Shown here in pieces: positions 10,833 to 18,517 of a stretch of DNA of 64,000 nt. Made by a program: the position numbers and the translations under genes. The DNA is taken from the NCBI GenBank assembly GCA_016218105.1, contig JACRET010000068.1:38729-102728 (forward strand), given 5' to 3'. The notes beneath the pieces were generated by a model, which had not been told where the DNA came from, searched no databases, and worked only from the letters and a program-made list of their open reading frames with translations. The stretch is from Deltaproteobacteria bacterium. GTDB taxonomy: Bacteria; Desulfobacterota; GWC2-55-46. Positions within the stretch are counted from its first letter, which is position 1, and each line of letters opens with the position of its first letter.

Positions 10833-11513
10833 TTATTTACCTTCTTTTATAAAGCCCGCCTTCTCGACTTCATCGAGGGCTTTTTGCACCACTTCTTCGA
10901 TTGTAAGCCCGCCGGTGTCGATGTATACGGCGTCATCGGCCTTTTTTAAAGGAGAATTTTTTCTCTCGGAATCTCTCTTGTCCCTCTCCTGTATCTCGGC
11001 GCTTACCGCCTCTTTCGTGTCTTTCGCCTTTCCCTCTATCTCCAGGTGCCTTCTTTGGGCCCTTACCTCATGGGAGGCGTCGAGGAAAAATTTCATATCG
11101 GCATCCGGGAAGACTACCGTGCCTATGTCCCTCCCCTCCATCACGACGCCGCCGCGCTCTCCAAGCGTCCTCTGGAACTTTACAAGAAGCTCCCTGACAG
11201 GCCTTTTCGCGGAAGAAACGGAGGCGAGAGTGCCTGCCCTCTGGGTGCGGATATCTTTAGAATAATCCTTACGGTCTATGATTATATTTCCTGACGCGTC
11301 ATCGAAGCCCAGATCCACCGTCTTGCAGAAGCCCTCAAGGGCCTCCTCGTCTGCTACATTTACCCCGGCTTCATCCGCCGCCAAAGCCAGCGCCCTGTAC
11401 ATCGCGCCGGTATTTATATATTTAAGATTGAGCCTCTCGGCCAGCAGCCTGCTGACGGTCGTCTTGCCTACCCCGCTCGGGCCGTCCAGCGCGATCACCA
11501 GGCCCCTCTTCAT
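10833..11513 (-). CDS. cmk: Cytidylate kinase
   Basis: 226-aa (d)CMP kinase converting CMP to CDP with ATP. It has the P-loop GPSGVGKTT at residues 11-19, the GAMYRALAL nucleotide-binding segment, EGRDIGTVVFPDA and the LID-like RDKRDSERKNSPLKKA. The start overlaps the aroA stop by 4 bases (ATGA), so the two are translationally coupled. Adjacent aroA-cmk genes are a familiar bacterial pairing. Confidence 0.95.
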   Translation of the reverse strand: MKRGLVIALDGPSGVGKTTVSRLLAERLNLKYINTGAMYRALALAADEAGVNVADEEALEGFCKTVDLGFDDASGNIIIDRKDYSKDIRTQRAGTLASVSSAKRPVRELLVKFQRTLGERGGVVMEGRDIGTVVFPDADMKFFLDASHEVRAQRRHLEIEGKAKDTKEAVSAEIQERDKRDSERKNSPLKKADDAVYIDTGGLTIEEVVQKALDEVEKAGFIKEGK

Positions 11514-12835
11514 ATGACCTTGACCTTTTCCAGATAATCAAAAAAACCTGGGAAGGAAACGTCAACAGAAGCCGCGCCGTCTATCTCTATGCCCCTCTTC
11601 GACCTTAACGCGGACATAGCCATGGACATGGCTATCCTGTGGTCACCGTGGCTCTCGATAGAGCCGCCTTCGATTTCGCCGGTTCCTCTGCCTTCGATTG
11701 CTATGCCGTCATCTTTTTCCCTGTTCACAATGCCTACCCTTAACAGCGAATCGGCCATAACGGCGATCCTGTCGCTCTCCTTGACCCTCAGTTCGCGCGC
11801 CCCGCTGATAGTGGTTATGCCTTCCGCGAAAGCCGCCGCGACGCAGATGATGGGAAACTCATCTATAGCCGGGAGCAGCTCTTCACCGCTGATGTCCGCC
11901 GCATTGAGTTTAGAGCTCCTTACCAGTATGTCGGCTACCGGCTCGCCTGACTCCTCTCTCTGGTTTATCACCTCAAGAGACCCGCCCATCTTTTTTAGAA
12001 TTTCTATTATGCCGGTCCGCGTGGGGTTGGTGCCGACGCCTTTAATAAGAAGCTCTGATGAGGGGGCTATCATCGCGCCGACCATGAAAAAAGCCGCCGA
12101 GGAAATATCCCCGGGTACTTTCATTTTACACCCGTTTAACGCTTTTGTCGACCTTACGCGGATGGAATTTTTCTCGATTTTTATATCAGCCCCGAAGAGC
12201 TTCAGCATCCTCTCGGTGTGGTCTCTCGACTTCTCCGGCTCCTCGATGACGGTCTCGCCGTCAGCGTATATTCCAGCCATCAGAAGGGCTGATTTAAGCT
12301 GGGCGGAAGCCACCGGGGTCTTGTAATCGATGCCTTTGAGCTTTCGCCCGGATATCGCGAGCGGAAGGTTGCTACCGCCGTTTCTCCCCGCTATAACAGC
12401 TCCCATCCTCGTTAACGGCTCGACGACGCGCTTCATCGGGCGCTGCCTTAAAGAAGCGTCCCCCGTGATGACCGAGAAGAACGGCTGCGCCGAAAGAAGC
12501 CCGGTAAGTATCCTTGTCGTGGTGCCCGAGTTCCCGGCGTCTATCACATCGCCGGGCTCTTTCAGTCCGTTTATGCCTCTGCCTTTTATGATAAGGCTGT
12601 GCCTATCCTTTAAATGCTCGATATCTACGCCCATCGCCCTGAAGGCGCCTATGGTGCTCAGGTTATCCTCGCCCTCAAGAAAACCTGCCACCTCAGTTAT
12701 GCCGTCAGCTATAGAGCCGAACATCACGGACCTGTGCGAGATGGATTTATCCCCGGGTACAGTTATCTCGCCCTTAAGGCCTTTAGCGGGAAGGACCGTA
12801 ACAGAGCCGCCGAATATGTTTTTCTTATTTTCCAT
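11510..12835 (-). CDS. aroA: 3-phosphoshikimate 1-carboxyvinyltransferase (EPSP synthase)
   Basis: 441-aa enzyme that transfers the enolpyruvyl group of PEP to shikimate-3-phosphate, the sixth shikimate-pathway step. Recognised from GDKSISHRSVMFG (about residues 28-40), GNSGTTTRIL in the PEP site, RPMKRVVEPL and the C-terminal LRVKESDRIA and HGDHRIAMS segments. Length is normal. It lies 39 bases after tyrA and overlaps cmk by 4 bases, inside the aromatic amino acid run pheA-hisC-aroF-tyrA-aroA. Confidence 0.96.
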   Translation of the reverse strand: MENKKNIFGGSVTVLPAKGLKGEITVPGDKSISHRSVMFGSIADGITEVAGFLEGEDNLSTIGAFRAMGVDIEHLKDRHSLIIKGRGINGLKEPGDVIDAGNSGTTTRILTGLLSAQPFFSVITGDASLRQRPMKRVVEPLTRMGAVIAGRNGGSNLPLAISGRKLKGIDYKTPVASAQLKSALLMAGIYADGETVIEEPEKSRDHTERMLKLFGADIKIEKNSIRVRSTKALNGCKMKVPGDISSAAFFMVGAMIAPSSELLIKGVGTNPTRTGIIEILKKMGGSLEVINQREESGEPVADILVRSSKLNAADISGEELLPAIDEFPIICVAAAFAEGITTISGARELRVKESDRIAVMADSLLRVGIVNREKDDGIAIEGRGTGEIEGGSIESHGDHRIAMSMAMSALRSKRGIEIDGAASVDVSFPGFFDYLEKVKVI

Positions 12836-12874
12836 TTATAGCCTGTCGATAGGCCCCGTGCTTGAACAGGGCAA

Positions 12875-13789
12875 TCATTTATGCTCGGAAAGCTTGCCGG
12901 TCTTGCTTACAAGAGAATCCCTTATATTCTTTGCCCGCTCAAAGTCTTTCTTCAGCCCGGCAATTTCATTTTTATCAATGAGTCTTTTAAGCCCCTCAAG
13001 CCTTTTCTGAAAATCCTCTATGGTCTTAAGTATCGCCTCTCTGTTCATGGCGCATATATCCGACCACATCTCGGGGGAACTCGATGCTATCCTGGTAAAA
13101 TCCTTAAAACCTCCGGCTGAATAGCTTAGCGCGTCCACCCCTGCCTTCTCCATGTCGCCAACCGTATTTACGAGCGAGTAGGCTATCATATGAGGAAGAT
13201 GGCTTACCGCCGCCAGTATCCTGTCGTGTGCCAGAGCGTCCATGACCACCACGTTCGACCCGGCCTCTTCCCATACAGCCTTGACTATTTCAAGTGCCTT
13301 GCGGTCTGTTTTTTCGGTAGGGGTGAGAATGCATTTACGGCCGGTGAAAAGATCGGGGAAGGCCGCCTCAACGCCGGAATGTTCCGTCCCGGCTATCGGA
13401 TGTCCCGGAACGAAATGCACGCCTTCCGGGACAACAGGCACGGTCTCGTCTATGACAGCTTTTTTTACCGACCCCACGTCGGTTACGATCGCGCCTTTCT
13501 TCAGATGAGGCGCCGCCTTTCTGACAGCCTCGCCGATCTTGAGTACCGGGACGGCTATAAGGATAAAATCGGCGTCCTTGACGCCCTCGCCTATATCCTG
13601 CGTGAAGGAGTCGATAACGCCCAGCCTCTTTGCGGCCTCAAGGTTGGGAAGCCCCCTGCCTACGCCGGTTATATACCCTGCGAGCCCCTTTCTGCGAAGC
13701 GCCATAGCGAGGGAGCCGCCGATAAGACCTACACCGATTATAGCTATTTTGTTAAAATAAAAGGCACCTGCCATGCGGTTGTCAACCAA
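12875..13789 (-). CDS. tyrA: Prephenate/arogenate dehydrogenase
   Basis: Oxidatively decarboxylates prephenate (or arogenate) toward tyrosine. A Rossmann NAD(P) fold starts near residue 14 (IAIIGVGLIGGSLA), followed by the helical dimerisation domain; GHPIAGTEHSG and HLPHMIAY are the usual active-site segments. Length is 304 aa. No ACT domain is visible, so feedback control may rest on aroF and pheA. The track start is a TTG at 13789 with AGGA about 8 bases upstream. An ATG at 13774 would cut five residues but lacks a clear ribosome site, so the start is uncertain by 15 bases. Confidence 0.93.
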   Translation of the reverse strand: MVDNRMAGAFYFNKIAIIGVGLIGGSLAMALRRKGLAGYITGVGRGLPNLEAAKRLGVIDSFTQDIGEGVKDADFILIAVPVLKIGEAVRKAAPHLKKGAIVTDVGSVKKAVIDETVPVVPEGVHFVPGHPIAGTEHSGVEAAFPDLFTGRKCILTPTEKTDRKALEIVKAVWEEAGSNVVVMDALAHDRILAAVSHLPHMIAYSLVNTVGDMEKAGVDALSYSAGGFKDFTRIASSSPEMWSDICAMNREAILKTIEDFQKRLEGLKRLIDKNEIAGLKKDFERAKNIRDSLVSKTGKLSEHK

Positions 13790-13931
13790 AACTGGATTCC
13801 TGGAATTTTAATGCGGACAAAACTGCCTTAAACGGGCATAACCTTAAAATAAACGTCCCCTCAGAGCCTCCGGGGCATCAAAGGAGCCTGAATGCTTAAA
13901 GCTCCAGGGGGCTGAACCATCAGTGTGAAAC

Positions 13932-14945
13932 TTACAGCGTCCTGCCGACTGATATGGCAACCTTCTTCATCTCTTCCATAAGGATGGCGAACTTGCTTGG
14001 CTTTAAGGACTGGGCGCCGTCGCAAAGCGCGTTCTCCGGGTCGGGATGCACCTCTATCATGAGCCCGTCGGCCCCGACGGCTATCGCCGCCTTGGCAAGG
14101 GGAGCCACAAGGTTCCATCTGCCGACGGCATGGCTCGGATCGATGAAAATAGGGAGATGAGTCTCTTCTTTGAGCACCGGGACGGCGCTTAAATCAAGCG
14201 TGTTGCGGGTAGCGGTCTCGAAGGTGCGTATGCCGCGCTCGCAAAGTATTATATTGCCATTCCCCTGCGCCGCGATGTATTCCGCCGACATGAGGAACTC
14301 TTTTATCGTAGCCGACAACCCCCTCTTTAAAAGCACCGGTTTTTTAGCCTTGCCGACTTCTGTAAGGAGCCTGAAGTTCTGCATGTTGCGGGCGCCTATC
14401 TGGATTATGTCCACGTACTCGCAGATGACTTCCGTGTCCCTTGGATCCATAAGTTCGCTTATTATCGGCAGCCCAGTGGCCTTCTTCGCCTCCGCCAGGA
14501 GCTTAAGCCCTTCCACGCCAAGTCCTTGAAAGTCATAAGGCGAGGTACGCGGCTTGAAGGCTCCGCCCCTTAAAATGCTCGCTCCCGCCGCCTGAACCTT
14601 TTTCGCGCAGTCTATCAGGGAATCTTTGCTCTCTACGCTGCATGGCCCGGCTATGACCTGTATGGCGGTGTCACCTATACATACCCCCTGAAGGTCTATT
14701 ACCGTTCCCTCTTTGCTGAATTCCCTGCTTACGAGCTTATAGGGCTTAAGGATCGGCATCACGTTCTCAACGCCCGGAAGCGCTTCAAGGGATATCTGCG
14801 AGAGCAGGGTCTCGTCTCCTATCGCGCCTATTATAGTCCGTTCCTTGCCTTTTGATATATGTACCGCCAGACCGGTGGATTTTATCTTTTCCACCACATG
14901 GTCGATCACTTCCTGAGTGGCGTCTCTTTTCAGTACGATTATCAT
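13932..14945 (-). CDS. aroF: DAHP synthase (type I-beta, with N-terminal regulatory domain)
   Basis: First shikimate-pathway enzyme: condenses PEP and erythrose-4-phosphate to DAHP. The C-terminal TIM barrel has the VIAGPCSVES signature, RGGAFKPRTSPY and FIDPSHAVG. The N-terminal 65-70 residues (IIVLKRDATQEVID onward) are the ferredoxin-like regulatory domain of the Thermotoga-type enzyme, which mediates feedback inhibition. The track starts at 14984, overlapping the hisC stop, but a GGGGGGAGA ribosome site lies just before the ATG at 14945, which I take as the true start (337 aa). A 142-base gap separates it from tyrA. Confidence 0.95.
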   Translation of the reverse strand: MIIVLKRDATQEVIDHVVEKIKSTGLAVHISKGKERTIIGAIGDETLLSQISLEALPGVENVMPILKPYKLVSREFSKEGTVIDLQGVCIGDTAIQVIAGPCSVESKDSLIDCAKKVQAAGASILRGGAFKPRTSPYDFQGLGVEGLKLLAEAKKATGLPIISELMDPRDTEVICEYVDIIQIGARNMQNFRLLTEVGKAKKPVLLKRGLSATIKEFLMSAEYIAAQGNGNIILCERGIRTFETATRNTLDLSAVPVLKEETHLPIFIDPSHAVGRWNLVAPLAKAAIAVGADGLMIEVHPDPENALCDGAQSLKPSKFAILMEEMKKVAISVGRTL

Positions 14946-14983
14946 AAAATCTCCCCCCATATTTTTGGATTGCGAGATTGACA

Positions 14984-16093
14984 TTACCTTACGATTTCAG
15001 AAAATGTCTTCACGAATCTTTCGTTCTCTTCGGGCAGCCCTACGGTCACCCTTATATATTCAGGCAGGTTATAGCTGGCCATAGGCCTCACTATCACGCC
15101 CTTTTTAAGGAGCGCGTCGTATGTACCCCTGCCGTCACCGACTTTTACCAGGAAAAAATTCGCCTCGGTCTTGACGCATTCAAATCCGAGTCTGCCGATT
15201 TCCTTATACAAATACTTAAGCCCGGCTATGGTGTTGTCCCTTGTCTTTTTAAGGTGCGCCCTGTCATCGAGCGCCGCCATGGCCGCTGCCTGGGCCAGCG
15301 AATTCACGTTGAAGGGCTGGCGCACCCTGTTTAAATAGCCTACAAGGCCGGGGTGGGCTATGCCGTAACCTATACGGAGACCGGCAAGGCCGTATATCTT
15401 TGAGAATGTCCTTAAGATGACTACCGGTCTGCCGCTCTTAACATAGGGCATGGTATCCGGGTACTCCCTGCTCCTTACGAACTCGTAGTAAGCTTCATCC
15501 ACGCAGACTATGACGTCTTTTGGAACGCTTTTCATGAAGCGGTCGAACTCTTTTTGAGTGACTATCGTGCCCGTGGGATTATTGGGATTCGCGATGAAAA
15601 TAATACGCGTCTTTTTATTTATGTATCCGGACATGGCCTTCAGGTCATGCCTCATCTCAATAAGCGGCACGAGCGTTGCTTTTGCGCCGACCGTCTTGAC
15701 TACTATGGGATAGACCGCGAACGACGGGTCGGCCATAAGCGCCTCGTCGCCTTTGGTAAGAAAGGCCCTTATAAGAAGCTCAATTATCTCATTGGAGCCG
15801 TTCCCAAAAATAAGCATCGATTGGTCCACGCCAAGCGCCTTGGCGAGCTTTTCCTTCAGATAAAAGCATGAGCCGTCAGGATACCTGTGAAGGCCGCTGA
15901 GGCATTTGGACACCGCGCCCAGAGCCTTTTTCGATGGGCCGAGCGGGTTTTCGTTTGACGCAAGCTTAATAGACCCCGTTATCCCCAGCTCCCTCTCAAG
16001 CTCCTCAATGGGCTTACCCGGAGGATACGGGATGATGGATTCGATATTCCTGGATACCTTGAGCTTCAGAGGCTTGATTTTCGCGCGAGTCAT
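14984..16093 (-). CDS. hisC: Histidinol-phosphate/aromatic aminotransferase
   Basis: 369-aa fold-type I PLP aminotransferase. It has SNENPLGPS near the N-terminus, the cofactor-binding NPNNPTG, and the Schiff-base lysine in TFSKIYGLAGLRIGYG. By family it converts imidazole-acetol phosphate to histidinol phosphate. Its position between pheA and aroF, away from other his genes, suggests it (also) serves as the prephenate or arylpyruvate aminotransferase of the phenylalanine/tyrosine branch. The stop overlaps the upstream aroF ATG candidate by one base. The 143-base gap before it carries two strong palindromes. Confidence 0.92.
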   Translation of the reverse strand: MTRAKIKPLKLKVSRNIESIIPYPPGKPIEELERELGITGSIKLASNENPLGPSKKALGAVSKCLSGLHRYPDGSCFYLKEKLAKALGVDQSMLIFGNGSNEIIELLIRAFLTKGDEALMADPSFAVYPIVVKTVGAKATLVPLIEMRHDLKAMSGYINKKTRIIFIANPNNPTGTIVTQKEFDRFMKSVPKDVIVCVDEAYYEFVRSREYPDTMPYVKSGRPVVILRTFSKIYGLAGLRIGYGIAHPGLVGYLNRVRQPFNVNSLAQAAAMAALDDRAHLKKTRDNTIAGLKYLYKEIGRLGFECVKTEANFFLVKVGDGRGTYDALLKKGVIVRPMASYNLPEYIRVTVGLPEENERFVKTFSEIVR

Positions 16094-16128
16094 GAGAGAT
16101 AGACCTTATAGTATTATTTTAATCGGGT

Positions 16129-16172
16129 GCTCGGCGAATTCCCGCCCTTTTAAGGGCGGGTCAGAGCCGAGC
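16129..16172. repeat. Nested palindrome (REP-like) between pheA and hisC
   Basis: An outer inverted repeat GCTCGGC/GCCGAGC (16129-16135 and 16166-16172) encloses an inner CCCGCCCTT/AAGGGCGGG stem (16141-16160). No T-run follows on either strand, so it is not a simple terminator. It looks like a REP/cruciform unit and would form a stable RNA hairpin within the pheA-hisC message. Confidence 0.7.
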
Positions 16173-16203
16173 AATAAAAATGGAAAAAGTACCTCCCGAC
16201 AAT

Positions 16204-16223
16204 CCCCGCCATTTATGGCGGGG
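16204..16223. repeat. Second palindrome between pheA and hisC
   Basis: A perfect 9-bp inverted repeat CCCCGCCAT/ATGGCGGGG with a 2-base loop, 31 bases after the first palindrome and 13 bases from the pheA stop codon. Partial CAAT/ATTG flanks extend the stem with a bulge. It may pair with the first as a two-unit REP element (BIME/REPIN-like). Confidence 0.65.
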
Positions 16224-16236
16224 TAATTGAATTATT

Positions 16237-17325
16237 TCAGTACTGGGATTTGGCGTATGAGCCAAGCACCTTCAGGAACGAACAATTTCCCTCAAGCTCA
16301 CCGACAGCCGCTTTTACGCCTTCATCGGTAATATGTCCGTCCATATCGACAAAAAACACATATTCCCAGGCCTTTGTCTTAAGCGGCCTGGATTCTATCT
16401 TGGTAAGATTTATGTTCCTCGCGGCGAACGGCTTAAGCATTGTATAAAGCGCGCCCGGCGCGTCCTTTATCGCGAACATGACCGATGTCTTGTCAGAGCC
16501 TGTCTTCTTGCTTGAGTTTTTACCTATAACGAGGAAGCGCGTAAAATTATTCGCGTTGTCCTCTATGTTTTTCTCAATCACCCTCAGGTCATACAGGCTT
16601 GCCGCCGCGATAGACGCGACCGCCGCGGTACCGGTATCCTCGGATGCCATCTGCGCCGCCATGGCGGTCGATGAGACATCGAAGACAAGGGCGTTGGGGA
16701 GATTGTTTTTTATCCAGAACTTGCACTGCGCCAACGCATGCGGATGTGAGCATACCTTTGCTATATCGGACGCCTTCCCTGTTTTATTAAGGAGCGCCAA
16801 TGATATCTCAAGCATCACTTCGGAAGAGATCTTGAGGGATGATTGAACGAACATGTCGAGCGTGTGGCTTACGACCCCTTCGGTCGTGTTCTCAATAGGC
16901 ACCACCCCGAAGTCAGCCCTGCCCTTCTCAACGTCGTCAAAAACGTCCGCTATGTCTTTCTTCGGGATGAACTCGCCGGACAGGCCGAAGTGCTGCATGC
17001 AGGCTTGATGCGTAAATGTCGCAACCGGCCCGAGGAACGCTATCTTTATAGGCTTCTCAAGCGAAAGCGAGGCGCTCATTATTTCCCTGAAAACATTTCT
17101 AAGCGCCAGTGTCGGGAACGGCCCCGTATTGTTCTCGGAAAGCCTCCTTAAGACCTCCCTTTCCCTTTCGGGGGCATAGAACTCCCGCTGCTCACGGGAC
17201 TTGATCTTTCCGACCTCGATAACGAACCCTGCCCTCTTGTTGAGAAGGTTTAATATCCCGAGGTCTGTTTCGTCTATCTTTGACCGGAGTTCCTCTAGTG
17301 GTGTAGGTGTGGGTTTATTGTCCAT
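16237..17325 (-). CDS. pheA: Bifunctional chorismate mutase/prephenate dehydratase
   Basis: P-protein of phenylalanine synthesis (362 aa). Residues about 8-90 are an AroQ chorismate mutase (LRSKIDETDLGILNLLNKR). Residues about 93-270 are prephenate dehydratase, with FLGPVATFTHQA, PIENTTEGVV and the catalytic NFTRFLVIG threonine region. The C-terminus (about 283-358) is an ACT domain with KIESRP, the phenylalanine feedback site. It is the first of the aromatic genes here. A 106-base gap after accA may hold a promoter but I saw no convincing one. Confidence 0.96.
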   Translation of the reverse strand: MDNKPTPTPLEELRSKIDETDLGILNLLNKRAGFVIEVGKIKSREQREFYAPEREREVLRRLSENNTGPFPTLALRNVFREIMSASLSLEKPIKIAFLGPVATFTHQACMQHFGLSGEFIPKKDIADVFDDVEKGRADFGVVPIENTTEGVVSHTLDMFVQSSLKISSEVMLEISLALLNKTGKASDIAKVCSHPHALAQCKFWIKNNLPNALVFDVSSTAMAAQMASEDTGTAAVASIAAASLYDLRVIEKNIEDNANNFTRFLVIGKNSSKKTGSDKTSVMFAIKDAPGALYTMLKPFAARNINLTKIESRPLKTKAWEYVFFVDMDGHITDEGVKAAVGELEGNCSFLKVLGSYAKSQY

Positions 17326-17431
17326 TTGGCACGATTTCTTTTTAGAATTAAAGAGATAGATTAAGTTATTCTTTTAAAAAAATCAATAGATTATTTGAAC
17401 TGAGGCTCTCAGCCGCTTACTGGCCAGTACA

Positions 17432-18403
17432 TCAGTATCGTCTGGGTTCGGAGAAAACCCCCATTGAACGGAATTTTTTATACCTGGACTCGACCAGGCT
17501 TTCGCGGTCCATGGAATTGAGTTCATTAAGGGTTGACGTAAAGACTGTCTTAAGGTTTTTATATGCGGTCTGAGGCTCCCTGTGGGCGCCGCCGACAGGC
17601 TCCTTCACCACTTTGTCAATTATGCCGAGCTTTAACAGTTCCGCGGCCTCGATCTTTAACGCCTTTGCCGCAAGGTCGGACTTGGTGCCGTCTTTCCAGA
17701 GTATCGCCGCGCATCCTTCAGGGGAAATTACGGAATAGGTCGAAAACTCAAGCATCAGAACCCTGTCCGCCACGCCTACGGCGAGCGCGCCTCCGCTGCC
17801 GCCCTCTCCAATAACCGTAGCAATGACAGGCACCTTAAGCCTGGACATGACCATCAGGTTTGTGGCTATGGCCTCGGATTGCCCCCTCTCCTCGGCCCCT
17901 ATGCCGGGGTAAGCCCCGGGCGTATCTATGAATGTAAACACGGGCCTTCCAAACCTCTCGGCAAGCTCAAAGAGGCGTTTGGCTTTTCTGTACCCTTCAG
18001 GGTTGGGCATGCCGAAGTTCCTGTGTACTTTGTCTTTAGTATTCCTGCCCTTCTGATGTCCGAGCACGACTACCGGCTGACCGTCCAGCCTCGCGAGCCC
18101 TCCGATTATCGCCGGGTCGTCTTTAAAACACCTGTCGCCGTGAAGCTCTATAAAATCCTCGAACATATTTTGGATATAATCGAGGGTGTACGGCCTGTCA
18201 GGATGCCTCGCCACGAGGGTGACCTGTGACGGAGAGAGCTTTGAGTACAGTTCTTTCAGCTGGTTTTTGGCTTTTTTCTCGAGCTTTGCGATCTCATCGG
18301 CGTGGCGTGTCGCTCCCTCCGACTGAAAAGCCTTAAGCTCTTCGATCTTTTTCGCTATCTCCTCAACCGATTTCTCGAAATCGAGCCAATGCCTGTAGAC
18401 CAT
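17432..18403 (-). CDS. accA: Acetyl-CoA carboxylase carboxyltransferase alpha subunit
   Basis: 323-aa alpha subunit of the carboxyltransferase that, with AccD, moves CO2 from biotin carrier to acetyl-CoA to make malonyl-CoA for fatty acid synthesis. Typical features are an N-terminal coiled helix (EEIAKKIEELKAFQ), the ELHGDRCFKDDPAIIGG segment, FIDTPGAYPGIGAEERGQSE and the oxyanion GEGGSGGALA. Normal length. It lies after dnaE, a common arrangement. No accD is in the window. Confidence 0.96.
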   Translation of the reverse strand: MVYRHWLDFEKSVEEIAKKIEELKAFQSEGATRHADEIAKLEKKAKNQLKELYSKLSPSQVTLVARHPDRPYTLDYIQNMFEDFIELHGDRCFKDDPAIIGGLARLDGQPVVVLGHQKGRNTKDKVHRNFGMPNPEGYRKAKRLFELAERFGRPVFTFIDTPGAYPGIGAEERGQSEAIATNLMVMSRLKVPVIATVIGEGGSGGALAVGVADRVLMLEFSTYSVISPEGCAAILWKDGTKSDLAAKALKIEAAELLKLGIIDKVVKEPVGGAHREPQTAYKNLKTVFTSTLNELNSMDRESLVESRYKKFRSMGVFSEPRRY

Positions 18404-18445
18404 CTATGGGTTCTCCTTGAAATTCCTGGAAGTAACTGGAAGTAA

Positions 18446-18494
18446 ATTGAAGCTCCTCGCGAAATTCGCGGGGAATCTTCGATATGTAAGGAAA
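18446..18494 (-). repeat. Dispersed REP-like hairpin element, copy A
   Basis: In the dnaE-accA gap. Its reverse complement shares 28 identical bases at one end and 9 at the other with 61177-61227 (copy B). The ends GAAGATTCCCCGCG and CGCGAGGAGCTTC are imperfect inverted repeats, so the element folds into a hairpin. Two copies 43 kb apart in opposite orientation show a mobile or repetitive intergenic element. Confidence 0.75.
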
Positions 18495-18517
18495 CAATTT
18501 CTATTCGCCGATGATCA

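Noticed and set aside
11589-12326. 245-aa plus-strand ORF (and 12330-13010) opposite aroA
   Set aside because: Antisense shadows of aroA; composition typical of reversed codons.
13790-13931. Imperfect hairpins in the tyrA-aroF gap, considered as attenuator or riboswitch
   Set aside because: Stems such as TCAGAGCCTCC/GGAGCCTGA are interrupted, there is no T-run and no known aptamer pattern.
17395-17431. Palindromes TACTGGCCAGTA and CTGAG-AGC-CTCAG just after accA, considered as terminator
   Set aside because: Short stems without a following T-run; probably chance or at most weak.
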